A DNA stretch of 64,000 nucleotides from an uncultured Desulfobacter sp. (GTDB taxonomy: Bacteria > Desulfobacterota > Desulfobacteria > Desulfobacterales > Desulfobacteraceae): positions 620,001-684,000 of the forward strand of contig NZ_OY762929.1 of NCBI RefSeq assembly GCF_963666675.1. The letters run 5' to 3'. Position 1 is the stretch's first letter, and the number at the start of each line of letters is the position of its first letter. Positions 16,759 through 26,310 of the stretch are shown one piece after another. A program made the translations under genes and the position numbers. The notes beneath the pieces are model-generated. The model had not been told where the DNA came from, made no database searches, and saw only the letters and a program-made list of their open reading frames with translations.

Positions 16759-18672
16759 TTGATGGTCCTGTAAAAAGTCAGAGCCAAAATCAAGCCTCAG
16801 TTTTTGAGTTTGAACACTATTTCGATCATATGATCAAAACTTGTTAAAAAATAATTTTTATACCCCAAATTGCTCTTTGACATTCAAAAAAGCAGTGTAT
16901 TACACCCCGAAAGGACTCTCCTATGCCTCCTTTATGCATAGCTGAGCGCCTTTTGAACAATAGTTGCCCTGAAGAGGTTGATTCCTGCTGCTTTTAAGGT
17001 TGCCGCGAACCTTACTGCTTGGAGACCTCGATATTTTAATCGTTTCACCCCGGTTCGGCGATCATATTCGGACATTGTTGCTTCGACTCCGGCTCGCCAC
17101 CGATATCTATCTTTGAACTCATTTGTCTGTTCATAAGCTCTTCTTCGGGCGATCCTTGCGGCCTTAGCGGTATATCGACTGTACGCGTACTTTTTCCCCG
17201 GTTTTACCGGGCAATCTTCCAGTTGAGGGCAGCCCATGCAGGTATCAAGGGGAAAACCTTGGATAATCCGTTCCTTCTTTTTCTTTTTAAAAACCGGGGC
17301 ATGCCCTTGCGGGCATGTTATGATCTGCCCATCTGCCGCAAGGTTGAAATCAGTAAGGCTGAGCTTCTCCTTTTTGGTCGTTCCCATGGTGGGCGAAACA
17401 AGATTAATTCCATCTGACTGGGCAATCTGGTGATTCTCATCGCTTCCATAAAGAGAGTCCGCCTGGAGCTCTTTGGGAGAAAGGTTTCTCTGCTTGGCGG
17501 CATCAATTGCAGGGATAAGAGCATTGGCATCACTTGCCGAGGCAGGTTCCACCTCAACATGAGTGATAAGATTCAAGGTTCCGGCCTTCTCATCTTCATC
17601 CCCTGTTTCTGTAAAGGTTTCCATCACCTGAACCTGGTAACCTTGTCCCTTATGTCCGCTGTAGGTCGCATCAGGGTCTGAAGGATTTTGAAGTGAGTTT
17701 GAAGGAATTTCGTTTGGAGCTTTAAGCGTAATCTTCTGGCCACTTTCAGTATCAACTTCCAGATTGCACTGCTCTTTCAAAACCCTTTCAAGCAGCTTGT
17801 AACTGTACATGGCTGCAACATCAGAGTCGCTTTTAAATTCCTGGATCAGATGGTAAAGATCCTTGCTGACACTTGCAAGCGTTTTGGCTGAATCAGAGGG
17901 TTTTACCATGGAAAAGCAGGACAATGCCTTTTCCGAAATATACTTCCCGATAACATCGGTGCTGATACCGGAAAAGTGGTCTGGATATTTGCGTTTCAGG
18001 TTAACCAGAAATTTATTGATACTCGCGGCGAAGATACTGATTCTCCCCAGCCGGCGCATATTTGACTTAACATGGACCGAATCGATTCTTTGATTGGCAG
18101 CATTAACTTGAAATACGGCGGCGAGTTTGTCAGCAATAGCATTGAAGAGGGCTTTATCCAGTTTCTTCTCAATCATGAGTTGACGGAAGGTCCACAGGGT
18201 TTTCAAACATAGATATTTGGCGGCATCCGATTCTTCCGTTAAATTCAAGGCATAGTGCCATTGAATATTGAATGCCAGTTGCGATACGGTTTCTTCGTCA
18301 GTAAGATCATGAGCTTGCTGGAGCAGCAGAACACCCAGCATGGTAAAGAGTTCTTTTGTGGGACGTCCTGCTTCTCTTGAGAAACAGGGCTTGATCAGAT
18401 TAACCGGTAATGAGCGGAGGATTTCTTTTTGAAAAAGCCCTGCCCAGGAGTCATCGAGCAATTTCCTGCGCTTCGGGCTTAAAAAGTCCCAGGGATCGAA
18501 AAGGTGGAGCTGATTGTGGTCATTTGTCTTAATCATTTAGCAAACCCTAAGTTATTGATAACATAGAGCATATTATATAAAATAAATATTTTTAATACAA
18601 GCAAAAAAATCGAATTTTAGCCAATAATATTAACCTGTTAAATTGATTTTGGACTTTTTACGAGTCCATCAA
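16759..18672 (-). mobile_element. IS1182-family insertion sequence
   Basis: The roughly 1.9-kb element has imperfect terminal inverted repeats. The left end reads TTGATGGTCCTGTAAAAAGTC and the right end, reversed, TTGATGGACTCGTAAAAAGTC. Inside, both continue to CAAAATCAA, with an extra AGAG in the left copy. One transposase gene fills the element on the minus strand. I could not identify a certain target duplication at the borders, so the exact ends may be off by a few bases. Confidence 0.75.
16932..18536 (-). CDS. IS1182-family DDE transposase
   Basis: The 534-residue protein has the IS1182-type plan. The N-terminal region carries LFDPWDFLSPKRRKLLDDSW, and the DDE core includes DSLYGSDEN. 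A cysteine-rich insert reads CMGCPQLEDCPVKP. The C-terminal block carries RRAYEQTNEFKDRYRWRAGVE, with the catalytic Glu in AGVEATMSEYDRR. The length is normal and no frameshift is seen, so the element may still be active. Confidence 0.92.
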   Translation of the reverse strand: MIKTNDHNQLHLFDPWDFLSPKRRKLLDDSWAGLFQKEILRSLPVNLIKPCFSREAGRPTKELFTMLGVLLLQQAHDLTDEETVSQLAFNIQWHYALNLTEESDAAKYLCLKTLWTFRQLMIEKKLDKALFNAIADKLAAVFQVNAANQRIDSVHVKSNMRRLGRISIFAASINKFLVNLKRKYPDHFSGISTDVIGKYISEKALSCFSMVKPSDSAKTLASVSKDLYHLIQEFKSDSDVAAMYSYKLLERVLKEQCNLEVDTESGQKITLKAPNEIPSNSLQNPSDPDATYSGHKGQGYQVQVMETFTETGDEDEKAGTLNLITHVEVEPASASDANALIPAIDAAKQRNLSPKELQADSLYGSDENHQIAQSDGINLVSPTMGTTKKEKLSLTDFNLAADGQIITCPQGHAPVFKKKKKERIIQGFPLDTCMGCPQLEDCPVKPGKKYAYSRYTAKAARIARRRAYEQTNEFKDRYRWRAGVEATMSEYDRRTGVKRLKYRGLQAVRFAATLKAAGINLFRATIVQKALSYA

Positions 18673-18833
18673 AATTTAAAAGACGTTTTTCGTGATGGAT
18701 CAAATGAGACAGCCCATAGATTTACAGCCGCTCAACTTGTAATGACAGAAGGCCCAAGGGGCGCTGTATATAAGTCTCTGTCAATGAGAATCAGTTTGGC
18801 GTCTATTGCCTTTTTCAATGGTGAGCCATTAAA
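18537..18833. other. Gap spanning the right IS end and the kinase leader
   Basis: It contains the right terminal repeat (18645-18672) and AT-rich DNA. An open frame from 18643 ends in ATGA at the kinase start, but I see no recognisable protein in it. It may be a relic of a gene cut by the insertion. Confidence 0.35.
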
Positions 18834-21800
18834 ATGAAATTGATAGACTGGTCATCCCTGCAGACACGAGTTACCCTGGGTGTGCTGCTGGCGATAATGC
18901 TTACGGTTTGGTTGGTTACCCTGCTTGCAAGCCGTGTCCTTCGAACCGAAATGGAAGCAGCCATTTCGGCCCAGCAATCATCTGCAGTTTCCCTGATAGC
19001 CAAAAATATCGATCAGTCGTTAAAAGAACGGATAGATGCCATCAATGGACTGGCCGAACACCTATCGCGCGCCCGGTACCCTTACAGTAGGCAACAGAAT
19101 TTTCTTGAGGCCTCTGTGGTATTGCTCGATATGTTCAACTGGGGGGTCTTAATTCTTGACGCCCAGGGTGTAGTGCGGTCCAGTGTGCCGGCGTATCTGA
19201 ACCGGGTCGGCATGAGCTACCGGGAGATGGCCTGCATTCAGTCTGTGCTGAAAGAAAAGAAGGCTATGGTGACGGATCCCCTGATAGGGAAGAAGGCTAA
19301 ACAACCTTTAGTATCCGTAATTGCCCCCATCCTTGATTCGCAAGGAAATCTTCAAGGGGTGGCCATAGGAGTGACGAATTTGTCCCGGCCCAATTTTTTC
19401 GACACGGTGAATACGGCCAAGTATGGCATTACCGGCGACTTTTTCATTATCGCGCCGAAAAGCCGGAGATATGTGGCATCATCGGACAAACGGCGGGTCA
19501 TGACCGTTGGGCCGCCTGTGGGGGTCAATCCGTTATATGACAGATACCTGGAAGGGTATGAAGGCTCTGGGGTGGCAATGAGTTCGCGGGGCGTTATGGA
19601 GCTGTCTTCCAGCAAACGGATTCCGTCCGTGGACTGGGTTATGGCATCCGTGTTGCCGGCTGAGGAGGCTTTTTCCCCTATCATCAACATGCAGAACAGC
19701 CTGTTGGTGGGTGCCATGATGTTTACCATACTGGGCGTCGGGGTTAGCTGGTGGTGGCTGCGGCGTCAGTTTCAACCGGTGCGCGAGGCTTTGGACTTGT
19801 TGACCGGCATGGGGGACGGCTCATATCCTAGACAGCCGCTGCCGGTATACCGCAACGATGAAATCGGGCAAATCGCAAATGCCTTTAATGTGCTGCTTAA
19901 CCGGATCCTTGCAGAAGAAGAGAAGGCCGTGGTGCATGCAGCCAACGAAAGGTTGAAAAGAATTGTATCCCATGTGCCAGGTGTCGTATTTCAGTACAGG
20001 CTTTTCCCGGACGGGAGCGCCTGCTTCCCCTTCGCAAGTGGGGCTATCACCGACATTTACGGCGTCAGGCCCGAAGACGTAAAGGATTGTATTGATCCTA
20101 TTCGCACCATGACCCATCCCGAGGACCGGGAGATGTTTTTCTCCACCCTTCAGGCGTCTGCCGAATCACTAACGCTTTGGCGCATCCATTATCGTATCTG
20201 TCTTTCAGGTGGTGTAACCAAATGGCTGCTTATTGATGCAATGCCGGAACGCGATAACGGCAGTGTAACCTGGTACGGTTCCATCTCGGATATCTCGGAG
20301 GCCAAGGCTGTGGAAGAAGAACTGCGTATCGCCGCTACAACCTTTTTGACCAATGATGGTATTATGATTACCGATGCCAACCATGTCATACTGAGGGTAA
20401 ATCCGGCCTTCACTAAAATCACCGGTTATGGCTCAAATGAGCTCGTCGGTCAAACGCCGGACATTCTCGGTTTCGATTATCCTGACGGGTTCTTCAATCA
20501 AACGGTCCAGGAAAGGCTATCGACCCAAGGGGAGTGGCAGTGTGAAATCATCAATCAGCACAAGAGTGGAGATAAGTTTCCCTGCTGGCTGACTATCAAC
20601 AGCGTTAAGGATGAACAGGGCAGGACGACCCATTATGTAAACATGCTTCAGGACATCACCGAAAGAAAAAAGATCGAGGCAGAGAAAACCCAACTCCAGG
20701 CCAAGCTGTATCAGGCTCAAAAGATGGAGGCTATCGGCACCCTGGCTGGCGGTATTGCGCATGATTTTAACAATATTTTATCCGTAATTTTTGGATATTC
20801 GGAATTGGTCTGCCAGGGTGCCGCCCCCGGAAGTAAACTTCAAAAAAATATGGAAAAGGTTTTGACGGCCGCAACCAAAGCAAGGGAGCTGGTAAATCAA
20901 ATTCTGGCCTTTAGCCGTCAAACCGAAGTTCAGCGAATTCCTTTGAAAATACAGTGCGTTATCCATGATGGGCTGAAAATGCTGAGGTCTTCAATTCCGT
21001 CCACAATACGTATTGTTGAGCAGATCGACCCTGAAATCGGATTAGTTCTGGCAGATCCAACCCAAATATATCAAATTTTAATGAATCTGTGCACCAACGC
21101 CTATCATGCCATGGAACATACCGGCGGCGTCCTTTCAATCTCCTTGAACCCCCGGGTCATTCACAACAAGGATCAAAAAATGGTATCGCATATCAGTCCC
21201 GGGGAATATGTTGAATTGACGGTGACCGACACCGGTCCAGGCATCGCCCCGGAAACAATTGACAAAATATTCGATCCCTATTTTACAACAAAGGAAAGCG
21301 GTAAAGGCACTGGTATGGGGCTGGCCATCATCCATGGAATTTTGAAAGAATACGGCGGGACCATAACAGTCGAAAACCATGAAGGAGAGGGTGCGGCTTT
21401 CCATGTTTACTTTCCTGTGGTGGACAAGGATATTGAACCCCAAAAACAGGCCGACGTCAAAAATATTGAAACGGGAAAAGAACGGATACTATTGGTTGAC
21501 GACGACGACTTGCTCCTTGAAATGGGAAGAGTTCTGCTCGATAGCTTAGGCTACCATGTAACAGCCCACACCAGCAGTATTCGGGCGTTGACAAAGTTTC
21601 AAAAGAGACCCGGGAATTTTGATCTGGTCATAACCGACCAGACCATGCCCGAAATGACGGGGGCTGATATTGCTCGACGGATGATCCAGGTGCGGCCTGA
21701 TATTCCAATTCTTCTTTGCACAGGTTACAGTGATACCATTGACGAAGAAACTGCCAAATCTATTGGTATAAAAGAATTTGCCTATAAACCCATTTCCATG

Positions 21801-21845
21801 GAAAGGCTTTCCAAACTAATCCGGAGTGCTCTGGATAAAAAGTGA
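18834..21845 (+). CDS. Hybrid sensor histidine kinase (dCache-HAMP-PAS-PAS-HisKA-HATPase-REC)
   Basis: The 1003-residue protein has a membrane segment near residues 12-34, a large periplasmic dCache-like region to about 285 and a second segment near 290-312 followed by HAMP. Two PAS domains lie at about 375-490 and 505-620. The phospho-acceptor motif GGIAHDFNNI is near residue 642. The ATPase domain has NLCTNAYHAM, DTGPGIAP and GTGMGLAI. A C-terminal receiver carries LLVDDDD, DQTMPEM and YKP. It probably autophosphorylates and passes phosphate to its own receiver; no output regulator lies beside it. Confidence 0.9.
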   Translation: MKLIDWSSLQTRVTLGVLLAIMLTVWLVTLLASRVLRTEMEAAISAQQSSAVSLIAKNIDQSLKERIDAINGLAEHLSRARYPYSRQQNFLEASVVLLDMFNWGVLILDAQGVVRSSVPAYLNRVGMSYREMACIQSVLKEKKAMVTDPLIGKKAKQPLVSVIAPILDSQGNLQGVAIGVTNLSRPNFFDTVNTAKYGITGDFFIIAPKSRRYVASSDKRRVMTVGPPVGVNPLYDRYLEGYEGSGVAMSSRGVMELSSSKRIPSVDWVMASVLPAEEAFSPIINMQNSLLVGAMMFTILGVGVSWWWLRRQFQPVREALDLLTGMGDGSYPRQPLPVYRNDEIGQIANAFNVLLNRILAEEEKAVVHAANERLKRIVSHVPGVVFQYRLFPDGSACFPFASGAITDIYGVRPEDVKDCIDPIRTMTHPEDREMFFSTLQASAESLTLWRIHYRICLSGGVTKWLLIDAMPERDNGSVTWYGSISDISEAKAVEEELRIAATTFLTNDGIMITDANHVILRVNPAFTKITGYGSNELVGQTPDILGFDYPDGFFNQTVQERLSTQGEWQCEIINQHKSGDKFPCWLTINSVKDEQGRTTHYVNMLQDITERKKIEAEKTQLQAKLYQAQKMEAIGTLAGGIAHDFNNILSVIFGYSELVCQGAAPGSKLQKNMEKVLTAATKARELVNQILAFSRQTEVQRIPLKIQCVIHDGLKMLRSSIPSTIRIVEQIDPEIGLVLADPTQIYQILMNLCTNAYHAMEHTGGVLSISLNPRVIHNKDQKMVSHISPGEYVELTVTDTGPGIAPETIDKIFDPYFTTKESGKGTGMGLAIIHGILKEYGGTITVENHEGEGAAFHVYFPVVDKDIEPQKQADVKNIETGKERILLVDDDDLLLEMGRVLLDSLGYHVTAHTSSIRALTKFQKRPGNFDLVITDQTMPEMTGADIARRMIQVRPDIPILLCTGYSDTIDEETAKSIGIKEFAYKPISMERLSKLIRSALDKK

Positions 21846-22074
21846 GCCTTACCCCCGGATAATGGTGGGCGAGTAACCCTCCTTTGAAAGGGGCGTTTTC
21901 ATTTGGAAAGGGCTGATGGGGTCACCAGTACCAGGGGATCATATAGATCCGTAATTTTCGATGTTATCAGTAACATCCCGTATAATGCGGTGCCCGGTCC
22001 AGTACCAAGGAGTATTTTTTACCTTTTGGGGTATTCAATACTTTCTTTAACAAAAAGCAAGTTCTTATCCCTAT

Positions 22075-22443
22075 CTATGGCTGCGCCTCGTCGGACCGGG
22101 CGGCCCACCGTTCGTAATCCTGGCCCCACCGGATCAGATGGGCCAGCACCGGGATGATGGTTTCGCCGAAAGGGGTCAGGGAGTACTCCACTCGGGGCGG
22201 CACCTCGGCGTAGACCTTTCTTCCGATGAGGCCGTCCTTTTCCAGCTCCCGAAGCTGCTGGGTCAGCATCTTCTGGGTGATGTTGGGCATGGCCTTTCGG
22301 AATTCACCGAACCTGTGGGTGCCGTTTAGGCCCAGGTGGTGGAGAATGATGGGCTTCCACTTGCCGCCAATCACCTTGATGGTCAGCTCCATACTGCAAT
22401 AATACTCGTAGCCCCCGGCCCGTTTCGGCTCGCATTCCGACAT
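22075..22443 (-). CDS. HxlR-family winged-helix transcriptional regulator
   Basis: The 122-residue protein shows the HxlR pattern: CSMELTIKVIGGKWKPIILHH, then RFGEFRKAMPNITQKMLTQQ and the wing PPRVEYSLTPFGETIIPVL. Such proteins are small dimeric repressors or activators, often sensing redox or reactive aldehydes. It is divergent from the ferredoxin-nitroreductase gene, with 139 bases between start codons, and probably controls it. Confidence 0.9.
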   Translation of the reverse strand: MSECEPKRAGGYEYYCSMELTIKVIGGKWKPIILHHLGLNGTHRFGEFRKAMPNITQKMLTQQLRELEKDGLIGRKVYAEVPPRVEYSLTPFGETIIPVLAHLIRWGQDYERWAARSDEAQP

Positions 22444-22582
22444 GGATTCCCTCTAATAGTTTCCAAAAGGTTCGTATTATACAAAAAGGTACCTACTTTC
22501 TTTTTATACTCGAAGGGTTTAAAAGATACAACCGTTTTAACGCAACGTGTTTTCAACCGAACCTTAATGAAGGAGAATCATA

Positions 22583-23398
22583 ATGGAACTCAATATCAAC
22601 GAAGATCTATGTGTAGGCTGCGGCCTCTGCGTCAAGGATTGTGTCAAAGAGGCACTTGTGATGGAAAATGGCCGGCCTTCTGCCGCACCGGGCAACGCGT
22701 GCATCGGCTGTCAGCACTGCATGGTGGTCTGTCCCACAGGGGCCCTGGGCGTTATGGGGCTGTCTCCTGAGGCCTCCTCGCCCCTGCCCGTTCAGATTCC
22801 GTCCGCCGCCGAGATGGAGATGCTGATCAAAAGCCGGCGCTCCATGCGCCACTATAAGCGGGAGGCGGTGGCCCCGGACGCCCTGGCCCGGCTGCTTGAA
22901 ATCACGGCCTACGCCCCCACAGGGTCCAACAGCGACCAGGTCCGCCTCACCGTCATCCGCGACCCGGCCAGCCTGGACAAGTTCCGCAGCCGCCTCTATG
23001 CCGCGATCCGGGAGCGCATCTCCACCATCCCCCAAGACCTTGAAAAGTATGGGTTTGATAAGATGGTGCAGGGCTTTGAATCGGGCAAGGACACTCTGTT
23101 TAGGAACGCCCCCCACATGGTGGTCGCCTCGGCACCCGCCGATGTCACCTCCCCTGTGACGGACAGTATCATCGCCCTTTCCTATTTCGAGCTTCAGGCC
23201 GCCGCCATGGGCATCGCCACCACCTGGTGCGGGCTTGTCAAATTCGCCCTGGACGAGATCGCCCCTGAACTGCTCCGGGACCTTGAAATCCCCGAGGACC
23301 ATGAGCTTGGCTACGTCATGCTCTTCGGGCTGCCCGGGATCCGCTACCACAGGACGGTGCAGCGCAAATCCGACCGGGTCAATTATGTCCGGCTCTGA
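22583..23398 (+). CDS. Nitroreductase-family protein with N-terminal 2[4Fe-4S] ferredoxin domain
   Basis: The 271-residue protein starts with two four-cysteine clusters, CVGCGLCVKDC and CIGCQHCMVVC. A nitroreductase (FMN) domain from about residue 80 follows, with SRRSMRHYKREAV and APTGSNSDQVR. These fusions pass electrons from the iron-sulfur clusters to FMN and reduce nitro or quinone-like compounds; the true substrate is unknown. AAGGAG lies before the ATG. The divergent HxlR gene suggests substrate- or redox-induced expression. Confidence 0.9.
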   Translation: MELNINEDLCVGCGLCVKDCVKEALVMENGRPSAAPGNACIGCQHCMVVCPTGALGVMGLSPEASSPLPVQIPSAAEMEMLIKSRRSMRHYKREAVAPDALARLLEITAYAPTGSNSDQVRLTVIRDPASLDKFRSRLYAAIRERISTIPQDLEKYGFDKMVQGFESGKDTLFRNAPHMVVASAPADVTSPVTDSIIALSYFELQAAAMGIATTWCGLVKFALDEIAPELLRDLEIPEDHELGYVMLFGLPGIRYHRTVQRKSDRVNYVRL

Positions 23399-23576
23399 TT
23401 AATGAGTGAATTTGTCCCGGCAATCGGTTAATTATCACCCCTTTGAAATTGTGCCCATATAATCCAGATAGAGTAGAATTAAATCAAATCGAGAGGGGGC
23501 AACTCAAATAAATTCCATTTTTTCTGAGGATTATCCTTGCCCTTCCGAACCTCAATCATTTATGCCGCTATGTCCG

Positions 23577-23730
23577 TAAGAAAAGCCTAATGGCTTTACG
23601 GGACAAGATTCGTCATAGGACTGATCAAACGCCAATCCCGATGAGGAAACCACCGACTGGAGAGCCGTGTGCGGGAGAACCGTATGCACGGTTCGGAGGG
23701 CGGGAGGGGTTTTCCCTTCCCGATCCCTAT
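23577..23730 (+). ncRNA. Group II intron 3' remnant (domains V and VI)
   Basis: Domain V is at 23662-23694: GAGCCGTGTGCGG, a GAGA-containing turn and CCGTATGCACGGTTC, which pair as the expected 34-nt hairpin. Next is a G-rich/C-rich hairpin (GGGAGGGG-TTTT-CCCTTCCC) fitting domain VI, and the intron should end near CCCTAT at 23730. Upstream only an AAAGCC/GGCTTT hairpin is visible; domains I-III and the maturase gene are absent. The boundary at the left is approximate. Confidence 0.72.
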
Positions 23731-23841
23731 CATAAACAAATTGTGGTGTCGCTAATTCGACCTCTGAAATTTCAAAGTGGTTTTATTTTCGATAGGATAG
23801 TCACAAGGCAAATGAGTAATGCCAAAGTCCACATAATGGTA

Positions 23842-23898
23842 TTCAGGCTCATTGCGCCAAGTTTTAAATCAGGCAGGAATAACAGAAGCCAACGCCAC
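23842..23898. repeat. Dispersed ~60-bp repeat, copy 2
   Basis: It matches 10741-10801, sharing GGTA.TCAGGCT, TTTTAAA.CAGGCAGG, AATAACAGAAG and CCAACGCC with a few gaps. It lies about 110 bases after the group II intron end. Confidence 0.55.
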
Positions 23899-23939
23899 AA
23901 ATAACATGCGCTACAGCGTTCAAGCATAGATATTTTGAA

Positions 23940-25361
23940 CTATTTCCCTAAATGACCGCCTTCTATCTGTATTGATTCCCCAAGAACGGCAAGGGCGTTG
24001 GAACGGTCCTTGGTCAGCTTTCCGCCGGCATTTAAGCGGATACAGTGGTTAAAGAATCGGCTTGCTGAAAAAAGATCTCCCGGTGCTGTTATCAGGCCTT
24101 TACCAGCGGAGAGTCCAAACACCTTTGTCGCGTTAATATGGGGGGGGAGGCTGATCCAGATGAGGCAACCACCGCTAGGCCGCCGAACGCTGCTTCCCTG
24201 GGGGAGGATTTCGGATAATCGTTGGATATGTTCGTCAATGCGTGTCTTCAGCCCTTCTCTGAGGGTGCGGGTATGGCGGCGATGGGCAGTGGTCCCGATA
24301 AATGCTCCCAAAATAGCCTGGGCGGCCCGGCAGGTATCCATGGATGACCGCAGTTTTTCCTCGGTAAATATCCCGGCATGGTGATGGGACCTGATCCAAC
24401 CTACCCTGAGTCCAGGGGATATGGTCTTGGAACAGGAGGAGATTAGAATGATCCTTGGATCATCTGAATAAAATGTCAGATTCCGGGGTCGGAAAGGACC
24501 GAAGTAAAGATCTCCATACACATCGTCTTGTACAAGAAACGTGTCGTATTTCTGGGCCAGAGCAACCAATTTTTCTTTTGCGTGTTCATTCATGGTTACG
24601 CCTGTAGGATTCTGAACATTGGGCTGGACAATGATCATCCGGATATTTTGATTCCGCAATTCTCCTTCCAATATGTCCAGATCCATGCCGTTGAGCCCCA
24701 TGGGGATTTCCACCAACTGGACTCCCAGCGGGGCCAACTGCCGGAAAAAATTCATATAGGTGGGAGATTCCAGGGCAACCTTGTCATCCGGACGGAGCAG
24801 TGTTCGCAGGACAATAGCCAGGGCCTCGGTAGCTCCATTGGTGATCACAATGTCATTGGGACCGGCGGGGCCGTCGGTTTCCCGGCTGGTTACGGCGATT
24901 CGTTTTCGGAGGCTGAAATCGCCTTCTGGATGATTGTATTCCATCCAGGACCGGCTCAATCTTGCAGTGACATCGTGCAGTTGGGCCGTGGGAAGAAGAT
25001 CCAGGCCAGGGGCGGCTGATGCAAAGCCGGCATCAATGTGCAAAAGCCTTTCATATAGTTGCTCCAAGCGCTCACCGGTTTCCCTTGCCACTGATACATA
25101 TTTGGGGGATCGGGGGGCTGAATTGCCTATCCCCTCCCGGGTCAGATCAGACGCCCCTGCCCGGACATAGTATCCCCCCCTTTCCCGGGACCGAATCAGC
25201 CCTTCATCCAAAAGAATATTGTAGGCGGTCAGCACCGTATTGATAGAAACAGTGGAGGTAACAGCTTCTTCCCTTACGGAAAGCAAGCGTTCACCCTCTT
25301 TAAGGATGCCGGATTCGATGTCGGTTTGGATGCGACGGACAATAGCTTCGTATTTTTTCAT
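23940..25361 (-). CDS. MocR/PdxR-type GntR regulator with aminotransferase-like domain
   Basis: The 473-residue protein has an N-terminal GntR winged helix (about 1-70: YEAIVRRIQTDIESGILKEGERLLSVRE). A fold-type I aminotransferase domain follows, with DIVITNGATEAL, QPNVQNPTG, DDVYGDLYF and the PLP-lysine region SSCSKTISPGLRVGW. MocR proteins are PLP-binding regulators, not usually active aminotransferases. It is divergent from the EamA transporter gene, with 91 bases between start codons, and probably controls it. Confidence 0.92.
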   Translation of the reverse strand: MKKYEAIVRRIQTDIESGILKEGERLLSVREEAVTSTVSINTVLTAYNILLDEGLIRSRERGGYYVRAGASDLTREGIGNSAPRSPKYVSVARETGERLEQLYERLLHIDAGFASAAPGLDLLPTAQLHDVTARLSRSWMEYNHPEGDFSLRKRIAVTSRETDGPAGPNDIVITNGATEALAIVLRTLLRPDDKVALESPTYMNFFRQLAPLGVQLVEIPMGLNGMDLDILEGELRNQNIRMIIVQPNVQNPTGVTMNEHAKEKLVALAQKYDTFLVQDDVYGDLYFGPFRPRNLTFYSDDPRIILISSCSKTISPGLRVGWIRSHHHAGIFTEEKLRSSMDTCRAAQAILGAFIGTTAHRRHTRTLREGLKTRIDEHIQRLSEILPQGSSVRRPSGGCLIWISLPPHINATKVFGLSAGKGLITAPGDLFSASRFFNHCIRLNAGGKLTKDRSNALAVLGESIQIEGGHLGK

Positions 25362-25452
25362 GAATAAAATCTACTGTACCCATAATAAAAAATCAAATTG
25401 TATCTGTACCTAAATCGGAGTTGATATTACGTTGATCCCCAGAAGGTGAGTT

Positions 25453-26310
25453 ATGCGAAATAAAAAAATATACGGTTTATTCATCCTGGTATGCACCCTT
25501 TTCGGGAGCACATTTCTGGCCATCAGTCTTGGATTGAAGGCCGGGGCTTCTCCCCTGTTTTATGCTGCCCTAAGGTTTACCACGGCCGGGGGGCTTCTCC
25601 TCCTCATGCTTCTTTTGTCAAAAAAGGCAAGTTTGGCGACCATCCGCCCTCTAACCGCTCGGGGTATTTTTTTCTCCCTTTTTATGACCGTCGGAAGCTT
25701 TGGATGTATGTTTATTGCCCAGACCCGGGTAGATTCAGGATTCATGGCCAGGTTTGATGCTACCGGCCCTCTGGTGACGGCTCTTTTTGCCGTCCTGTTT
25801 TTAGGGAAAAAGCTATCTCCGGCCCATTTTGGAGCGTTCTTTCTCGGCACTGCCGGGTCCTTTCTCCTTGCATCTCCGGCAGCCGAGGCAGAGCCGGCAT
25901 ACCTCATCGCCACGGCCGGAACTGTTTTATTTTATGCAGCCGGGAATGTCCTATACCCCATTCTTTTTTCTGATGATGAGAACCCGGTTCTAATCAGCGC
26001 CATCCAAGCCTTTGCCGGTGGCATCATTCTCATGGGAATCGCCCTGGGTACAGAGACGGTGTGTTTTCCCTTTACTGCGTTATGGCCCTTTCTTTACCTG
26101 GTGATCGGAGGCTCTATTCTTGGCCACACCGCCGCCCTGGTTCTGGTCCGGGATGCCGGGCCTGTATTCGCTTCCAGCTGGTTGTATGTGTCGCCGGTGA
26201 TTGCCACGATCCTAGGTGCCGGGATTCTAAACGAATCCATCACTACAGCCGGCATATGGGGGACCGTTTTGGCCTTTGCCGGAGTTTTTCTTCTAAACCG
26301 AATAGAATAA
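25453..26310 (+). CDS. EamA/DMT-family transporter
   Basis: The 285-residue protein is almost entirely hydrophobic, with about ten membrane helices in two EamA repeats (LFILVCTLFGSTFLAISLGL at the start; VSPVIATILGAGILNESITT near the end). DMT members export amino acids or other small metabolites; the cargo is unknown. GAAGGTGAG precedes the ATG. The divergent MocR regulator suggests an amine or amino-acid-like signal. Confidence 0.9.
   Translation: MRNKKIYGLFILVCTLFGSTFLAISLGLKAGASPLFYAALRFTTAGGLLLLMLLLSKKASLATIRPLTARGIFFSLFMTVGSFGCMFIAQTRVDSGFMARFDATGPLVTALFAVLFLGKKLSPAHFGAFFLGTAGSFLLASPAAEAEPAYLIATAGTVLFYAAGNVLYPILFSDDENPVLISAIQAFAGGIILMGIALGTETVCFPFTALWPFLYLVIGGSILGHTAALVLVRDAGPVFASSWLYVSPVIATILGAGILNESITTAGIWGTVLAFAGVFLLNRIE

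Larger units (their letters stand above)
23399..23939. other. Gap holding a group II intron remnant and a dispersed repeat
   Basis: This 540-base gap has no gene. It contains the 3' end of a group II intron (about 23577-23730) and the second copy of the ~60-bp repeat (23842-23898). No reverse-transcriptase frame is present, so the intron is a dead fragment or lacks its protein. Confidence 0.6.

Noticed and set aside
18643..18837. 64-codon open frame ending in ATGA at the hybrid kinase start
   Set aside because: Its beginning lies in the IS terminal repeat and the translation shows no recognisable protein. At most it is a gene relic.
23940..25361. Active aminotransferase
   Set aside because: The N-terminal GntR helix-turn-helix and divergent transporter gene fit a MocR-type regulator rather than a metabolic enzyme.
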